Source: Bacteroidales bacterium UBA1711 (lineage in GTDB: Bacteria > Bacteroidota > Bacteroidia > Bacteroidales > P3). From it: a stretch of 6,513 nt of DNA. The notes below the pieces were generated by a model. The model was not told the DNA's origin, searched no databases, and worked only from the letters and a program-made list of their open reading frames with translations. The stretch spans positions 1-6,513 of the forward strand of contig DCJB01000017.1 in assembly GCA_002317325.1 (NCBI GenBank), written 5' to 3'. The position numbers were made by a program, and so were the translations under genes. Numbering within the stretch: position 1 is the first letter of the stretch; the number at the start of each line of letters is the position of its first letter. Shown in pieces: positions 5,744-6,513 of the stretch.

Positions 5744-6513
5744 ATGAAAAAAAACACTACCATAGAAGAACTGTTTGAGAAAGATTTGGAAATGGACAAA
5801 AAAGACGATAGAGACGGAAAGCGCTGCTCTGCGCGTGCCGAAATACTGCCTGTGGTTTCAAAGGAAGATGAGTCCTTTTTGCTATTCGAGAGTGAGATTC
5901 CCGACGAAATGCCCGTGCTGCCCATGTCGGGCAACGTGATGTTTCCCGGAGTGGTGACGCCCATCGGCATACACCGCAAGTCGTCGCTCCAGCTGCTGAA
6001 GCAGGCAGAGCGCAACGAGACCCGCATAGTGGTTGTGGCCATGAAAGAGGACATGGATGAGCCGGGGTTCGACGACCTCTACCACATAGGTGTGATAGGC
6101 AGGGTGATAAGGGTGATGGACATAGCCTCCAACGCCAATATGGCCATCATACAGGCCACCATGCGCTGCCGCCTTGAAGCCGTCACCGCCACGCAGCCTT
6201 ACCTCCGCGGTCATGCCGTCCTGTTGCCTGAGGAACCCAAGATTGAGCACCCCCGCCAGTTCCACTCCCGCACCGTGGCAGCGCGCAAGCACTTTGCCGA
6301 GATGCAGCATCAGAAGAATGGCGGCCAGGGGCTGTCGATGAAGGAACTGTCGCGGGCGCTGGCCCACATCGGCAGCGACAAGGTGCTGATAAACTACCTC
6401 TGCTCGCACCTCGACATTGACACCAAGCACAAGCAGGAACTGCTGGTGGTTGACGAGTATGAAGAGCGGCTGGAAATGCTGGAACGCGTCGTTGAGCAGG
6501 AGATGGAGTACTT
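5744..6513 (+). CDS. lon: ATP-dependent Lon protease, N-terminal part (cut by window end)
   Basis: Lon is a cytoplasmic AAA+ serine protease that degrades misfolded and regulatory proteins. Only 256 codons are present and the frame is open at the window edge, so the ATPase and Ser/Lys protease domains lie beyond it. After a charged 50-residue leader, the substrate-recognition domain begins with PVLPMSGNVMFPGVVTPI (57-74), matching the family's LP-LPLR-x-x-VxFPG-xxxP opening. HIGVIGRVIRVMD (114-126), IIQATMRCRLEAV (135-147) and the helical region from about 200, ending EEMLE-like (240-256), follow in family order. Met, Ser and Gly replace the usual LR pair in the opening motif. The ATG at 5744 is the first possible start, because an in-frame TAG lies at 5717-5719. 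No Shine-Dalgarno is visible. Codons 39 (TCA) and 47 (CTA) are locally rare. Confidence 0.93.
   Translation, partial: MKKNTTIEELFEKDLEMDKKDDRDGKRCSARAEILPVVSKEDESFLLFESEIPDEMPVLPMSGNVMFPGVVTPIGIHRKSSLQLLKQAERNETRIVVVAMKEDMDEPGFDDLYHIGVIGRVIRVMDIASNANMAIIQATMRCRLEAVTATQPYLRGHAVLLPEEPKIEHPRQFHSRTVAARKHFAEMQHQKNGGQGLSMKELSRALAHIGSDKVLINYLCSHLDIDTKHKQELLVVDEYEERLEMLERVVEQEMEY

Noticed and set aside
5493..5747. 84-codon + strand frame crossing the rsmI-lon spacer
   Set aside because: It starts out of frame inside rsmI, is Arg/Cys-rich as expected from GC-rich filler, and would overlap the lon start. No ribosome site or homology is evident.

Overview
The window looks like a chromosomal housekeeping segment from a GC-rich member of the Bacteroidota, most likely order Bacteroidales. 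Three things point there. One gene fuses CCDC81-type HU-like domains, a membrane helix and a SPOR domain, an architecture I know from that phylum. Most start codons lack a Shine-Dalgarno sequence and follow short AT-rich or A/C-rich leaders. A perfect TAnnTTTG promoter box lies upstream of the first gene. KdsB shows the cell makes Kdo-containing LPS. Genus cannot be resolved from this sequence.

Layout. Positions 1-152 hold a G-rich, possibly quadruplex-forming stretch, a Bacteroidota-type promoter (48-79), a short palindrome near the predicted transcription start (90-101), and a 13-position hairpin in the leader (107-137). Six genes on the + strand follow, with gaps of 33, 29, 24 and 40 nt and then a 1-nt overlap. 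They are a deoxynucleoside kinase, kdsB, the HU/SPOR membrane protein, trmB, yebC and rsmI. The spacing suggests one transcription unit, possibly with an internal start before yebC. A long hairpin begins inside the rsmI stop codon (5559-5593). A GC-rich, foldable 150-nt spacer with a weak promoter candidate follows. The window ends inside lon, of which the N-terminal 256 codons are present.

How the genes work together. The kinase salvages deoxynucleosides and KdsB activates Kdo for LPS. TrmB (tRNA m7G46), YebC (translation or transcription factor) and RsmI (16S rRNA 2'-O-methylation) form a translation-themed group. Lon is the quality-control protease. The least understood gene is the HU/SPOR protein. 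Its predicted topology puts a putative nucleic-acid-binding module in the cytoplasm and a peptidoglycan-binding module in the periplasm, joined by a long charged helix and a membrane span. It is the best candidate here for undescribed biology. I saw no mobile elements, tRNA, rRNA or CRISPR array.
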